Shown here: one piece after another, positions 61,191-64,000 of the stretch
Numbering within the stretch: the first letter of the stretch is position 1
Layout of the letters: each line of letters starts with the position of its first letter
From: an uncultured Eggerthella sp.
Lineage (GTDB): Bacteria; Actinomycetota; Coriobacteriia; Coriobacteriales; Eggerthellaceae
Reading direction: 5' to 3'
Assembly (NCBI GenBank): GCA_900546175.1
Contig: URBX01000002.1
Location: 124,001 to 188,000 of the forward strand
Length of the DNA: 64,000 nucleotides
Notes under the pieces: generated by a model
Told to the model about the DNA's origin: nothing
The model's input: the letters and a program-made list of their open reading frames with translations, nothing else
Databases searched by the model: none
Program-made: the position numbers and the translations under genes

Positions 61191-62690
61191 TTAGTCATTT
61201 TTTGATAAGCGAGCACCCTGTGGAGTATCTTCAATCATATAGCCCAACTCAGTCAGCGCATCACGAATCGCATCAGCAGTTGCGAAGTCTTTTTCCTTAC
61301 GAGCAGAAGCGCGCCTCTCAAGCAAAGCAATAGTTGCTTCCTGGGCAGAAGTTAAGCATGAACCTGTGAACTTGTTTGCCAAAACAACTAATTCGTCTGC
61401 ATCTTCAGCGCAGTTGCACTCATCGCACTCAAGAGTAATACCCAAAACTCCCATTAACTCAATAATAGAATCAATGCTTACCTGAAGGCTTTCAATTTCC
61501 TCGGCAGCAATCTGAGCATCCTGCAAAATGGTGTTCGCTTCAGCAATAAAGCTAAAAATACAACCAAGTGCACCTGCCGTATTGAAGTCATCGTCCATAG
61601 CTTCAATAAAACCCTTGCGCATAGCAGTGTATGCACGAGCATAGCCATCACGGTCCCACTCGTTTGCTTCAGCGGCAGGATTTTGAATAATCCAGCTAAT
61701 GTTCTTAATACAGTTAGAAACACGGCAAAGCGCTGCTTCAGCTTCCTTGAGGCGCTCATCGGAAAAATCAAGTGGGCTGCGATAGTGAGTTTGCAACATA
61801 AGCATACGCAAAACAGCAGGCTTAGTTGTTTTTAACACGTCACGCAACAACAAGAAGTTTCCTAAAGACTTCGACATCTTCTCGGAATTAATTTGAAGCA
61901 TGCCGCCATGCATCCAATAGTTTGAGAAGGTGCAACCACAAGCTGCCTCAGACTGAGCACGCTCGTTTTCATGATGAGGGAATGCTAAGTCAGCACCACC
62001 ACCGTGAATATCGAATGGCAAGTGGAGATATTTTTCCGACATAGCAGAGCATTCAATGTGCCAACCAGGACGACCTTCGCCCCAAGGAGAAGTCCAGCTT
62101 GGTTCGCCTGGCTTTGCAGCTTTCCACAACGCAAAGTCCAACGGATCACGCTTGCGATCTTCTAAGCCCTGACCGTCTGCGCGAAGCTCACGATGACCAG
62201 TTTCCATTTCATCAATATTTCTGCCTGAAAGCTGACCATAGCCGTCATACGAGCGAACTGCAAAGTAAACATCTCCGTCAACCTCATAAGCATGGCCTTT
62301 ATCAATAAGCTTCTGAACAAGATTGATCATGGTGTCAATCTCTTCCGTTGCTTTTGGTCGAATATCTGGGTCAAGAACACCTGCCGCACGCATATCTTCA
62401 ATAAATGCCTCGGTAAATTCTTGAGCAACCTCTGCAGCGGTGCGACCTTCTTCACGGGCTTTATTAATGATTTTGTCATCCACGTCAGTTACGTTCTGAA
62501 CGAACGTTACGTCGTATCCTCTAAACATTAAATAACGACGAATTGTGTCAAAAGAAATGAAGGTACGTGCATTGCCGATATGGATATAGTTATATACGGT
62601 TGGGCCGCAAACATACATGCCTACCTTGTTGCCATTAACAGGAACGAAGTCACGCTTTTCACGAGATTTGGTGTCATACAATCTGATCAT
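61191..62690 (-). CDS. cysS: Cysteinyl-tRNA synthetase
   Basis: Class I synthetase charging tRNA-Cys. The 499-residue protein shows [17 protein letters not shown] (HIGH-type with Zn Cys), the WHIECSAM zinc region, HHENERAQ, and KMSKSLGNF. Its C-terminal part ends with a basic [20 protein letters not shown] helix. It follows ispD-ispF in the common actinobacterial order but is separated from ispF by a terminator. Confidence 0.97.
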   Translation of the reverse strand: MIRLYDTKSREKRDFVPVNGNKVGMYVCGPTVYNYIHIGNARTFISFDTIRRYLMFRGYDVTFVQNVTDVDDKIINKAREEGRTAAEVAQEFTEAFIEDMRAAGVLDPDIRPKATEEIDTMINLVQKLIDKGHAYEVDGDVYFAVRSYDGYGQLSGRNIDEMETGHRELRADGQGLEDRKRDPLDFALWKAAKPGEPSWTSPWGEGRPGWHIECSAMSEKYLHLPFDIHGGGADLAFPHHENERAQSEAACGCTFSNYWMHGGMLQINSEKMSKSLGNFLLLRDVLKTTKPAVLRMLMLQTHYRSPLDFSDERLKEAEAALCRVSNCIKNISWIIQNPAAEANEWDRDGYARAYTAMRKGFIEAMDDDFNTAGALGCIFSFIAEANTILQDAQIAAEEIESLQVSIDSIIELMGVLGITLECDECNCAEDADELVVLANKFTGSCLTSAQEATIALLERRASARKEKDFATADAIRDALTELGYMIEDTPQGARLSKND

Positions 62691-62762
62691 GGTTTTTTCC
62701 TCACTATTAGTAAGTGCAGACCTATTTTCTAATATCTGCCTTAGTTTAACGTACTGGAATAT

Positions 62763-62798
62763 AAAAAGAGGGGCAAACTATGAAAGGTTTACCCCTCT
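62763..62798 (-). terminator. Terminator of ispF
   Basis: A 12-bp minus-strand stem with one U-G pair (62787-62798 with 62767-62778), followed by five T. Confidence 0.88.
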
Positions 62799-62835
62799 GC
62801 TCTATCTCTATATAACAAAACGAGAGCAGACCGCT

Positions 62836-63348
62836 CTAACAACATCGAACAACTAAAGCTACTGCCTGAGCAGAAATGCCCTCTTCACGGCCTTCAAAAC
62901 CAAGATGTTCGGTGGTAGTTGCTTTAACGCCAATATTCTCAACAGGAATATGGCATGCTTCTGCAAGGTTTTTTCTCATTTGATCACGATAAGGAGACAA
63001 TTTTGGTGCTTGAGCCGCAATAACACTATCAATGTCAACAATTTCATACCCTTGAGCACGAACGTAGCGGGCAACCTCTTCTAGGAGAAGTAGAGAATTT
63101 GCACCCTTATATTTAGGGTCAGTATCGGGAAAAAGCTTTCCAATATCTCCCCCGCGAACTGCTCCTAAGAGCGCATCGGCAATTGCATGCGCTAACACGT
63201 CTGCATCTGAATGGCCATCCAAACCCTGAAAATGAGGGATATCAACGCCCCCTAAGATAAGCTTTCTGTCAGGAGCAAAGGCATGGACGTCATATCCCAG
63301 ACCAATTTTTGTGATTGCAATATGTTCTGGAATTGTTCTTGGCTCCAC
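62836..63348 (-). CDS. ispF: 2-C-methyl-D-erythritol 2,4-cyclodiphosphate synthase
   Basis: Cyclises CDP-ME2P in the MEP pathway. The 170-residue protein has GLGYDVHAF (metal Asp and His), GHSDADVLAHAIADALLGA, DIGKLFPDTDPKYKGA and the final KATTTEHLGFEGREEGI. The start is GTG 63348, adjacent to the ispD stop, so the two are coupled. Confidence 0.96.
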   Translation of the reverse strand: MEPRTIPEHIAITKIGLGYDVHAFAPDRKLILGGVDIPHFQGLDGHSDADVLAHAIADALLGAVRGGDIGKLFPDTDPKYKGANSLLLLEEVARYVRAQGYEIVDIDSVIAAQAPKLSPYRDQMRKNLAEACHIPVENIGVKATTTEHLGFEGREEGISAQAVALVVRCC

Positions 63349-64000
63349 TTATTCTTCACCCTTCATTTCTTCACGCATTTTATTAAGAAGCTTGATTGCG
63401 GCTTCAATAAGAAGGAAATCTTCAGGAACAGTAAGTTTTAGATTGTCACGCTTGCCTTCAACTACAAGAACTTGACCTCCCAAACGTTCAATCAAGGAAG
63501 AGTCATCAGTTCCCACAAAACCATCGGAAAGGGCAGCAGCATGAGCACGTCGATAAATACCCGAACGGAATATCTGAGGAGTTTGCGCATTCCAGAATAC
63601 TGATCTATCAGGCGTTCCTACAATAACTCCGTCTTCAACAACTTTTAAGGTGTCAACAGAAGGATGTCCTACTACCACACCATCGCAATCAATATTTCCC
63701 TTCAAGGTACTAATTGCGTGACTAATAAGACCTGGAGTTACTAAAGGACGAGCTCCATCATGAAGTGCAACATATTCAAATTCCTCAGGTACATACTCTA
63801 AGCCAGAAAAAGCTGATTCCTGACGAATAGAACCTGCCGGCGCAAACACAATAGGAGTTACAAATGGAAATGGTTCAATTGCTTTAGAGAAATACTCATC
63901 CTTTCGGTTTTCAGGACAAACCACTACGATTAATCCCACATCACCAACGGCATCAAACGACGCCGCAGAACGAGTAAGCATAGGCATGCCCGCTAATTCA
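63349..64000 (-). CDS. ispD: 2-C-methyl-D-erythritol 4-phosphate cytidylyltransferase, N-terminus outside window
   Basis: Transfers CMP to methylerythritol phosphate. Only the C-terminal 216 or so residues are visible, starting ELAGMPMLTRSAASF; the nucleotide-binding GxGxR start lies beyond the right edge. Visible motifs are HDGARPLVTPGLI, the KVVEDGVIVGTPDRS strand, FWNAQTPQIFR and GTDDSSLIE. It is the first of the visible ispD-ispF pair. Confidence 0.93.
   Translation of the reverse strand, partial: ELAGMPMLTRSAASFDAVGDVGLIVVVCPENRKDEYFSKAIEPFPFVTPIVFAPAGSIRQESAFSGLEYVPEEFEYVALHDGARPLVTPGLISHAISTLKGNIDCDGVVVGHPSVDTLKVVEDGVIVGTPDRSVFWNAQTPQIFRSGIYRRAHAAALSDGFVGTDDSSLIERLGGQVLVVEGKRDNLKLTVPEDFLLIEAAIKLLNKMREEMKGEE

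Overview
The window looks like a chromosomal segment from an Actinomycetota member of class Coriobacteriia, most likely an Atopobiaceae (Atopobium / Lancefieldella / Fannyhessea type). The reasons are a moderate, AT-leaning base composition, the actinobacterial division cluster fhaA-fhaB-pstP-SEDS/PBP-pknB, the actinobacterial order ispD-ispF-cysS, a strong Shine-Dalgarno in front of most genes, and a mix of Gram-positive families (PASTA kinase, SipW/TasA pair, NiaR, EcfA1/A2, GatCAB). The genus call is inference. No rRNA, CRISPR array, prophage or large integrated element was seen.

Layout. 1-9 kb: end of an M3 oligoendopeptidase, a SanA/YdcF-like membrane protein, leuS, a secreted coiled-coil/double-psi-barrel wall protein, an IMP dehydrogenase that resembles the Tritrichomonas foetus enzyme, and an M18 aminopeptidase. 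9-16 kb: a membrane protein with two DUF4176-like domains, larE, carB, and a MarR regulator next to an AroE-like paralogue. 16-25 kb: MATE exporter, DJ-1/PfpI protein, an 81-residue orphan, a chorismate mutase with an ACT-like tail, a GNAT, a zinc-ribbon leucine-rich-repeat protein, a methyltransferase, and an SNF-family Na+ symporter. 25-32 kb: FMN reductase, a niacin module (niaR regulator and niaP transporter), a SipW/TasA-like secretion pair, a serine recombinase, a universal stress protein and a TetR regulator. 32-36 kb: a small thioesterase pair and a thiamine-salvage operon (thiM, thiamine-binding protein, thiE). 35.7-43 kb: the cell-division kinase operon, in which the SEDS glycosyltransferase and its class B PBP are one 914-residue protein. 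43-64 kb: serA, an ECF ATPase pair, shikimate-kinase-like protein, DUF2207 protein, crcB, ispE, tadA, aroE, an ABC-F ATPase, gatCAB, mscS, engB, nudix, cysS, ispF and the start-less end of ispD. Four tRNA genes are present: Arg(CCT), Leu(CAG), Ser(GCT), Ser(TGA).

How it works together. Most of the window is housekeeping: charging and modifying tRNA (leuS, cysS, gatCAB, tadA), nucleotide and isoprenoid synthesis, and salvage of vitamins the cell probably cannot make de novo (niacin, thiamine). The fhaA..pknB operon couples Ser/Thr phosphorylation to peptidoglycan synthesis.

Unusual structure. Intergenic spaces are repeatedly occupied by short, decayed tandem repeats (units from about 15 to 51 bp). 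In two clear cases (the SNF symporter and ecfA2) and one weaker case (the DUF4176 protein) the repeat unit is a copy of the last codons of the neighbouring gene, and the ecfA2 copy has diverged almost only at silent positions. A 53-54 bp hairpin element recurs at two sites 13 kb apart, downstream of two unrelated genes on the same strand. Several convergent gene pairs share a 4-nt stop-codon overlap. Some leaders (niaR, thiM, the 43.6 kb lipoprotein) contain terminator-like hairpins just ahead of the start codon.
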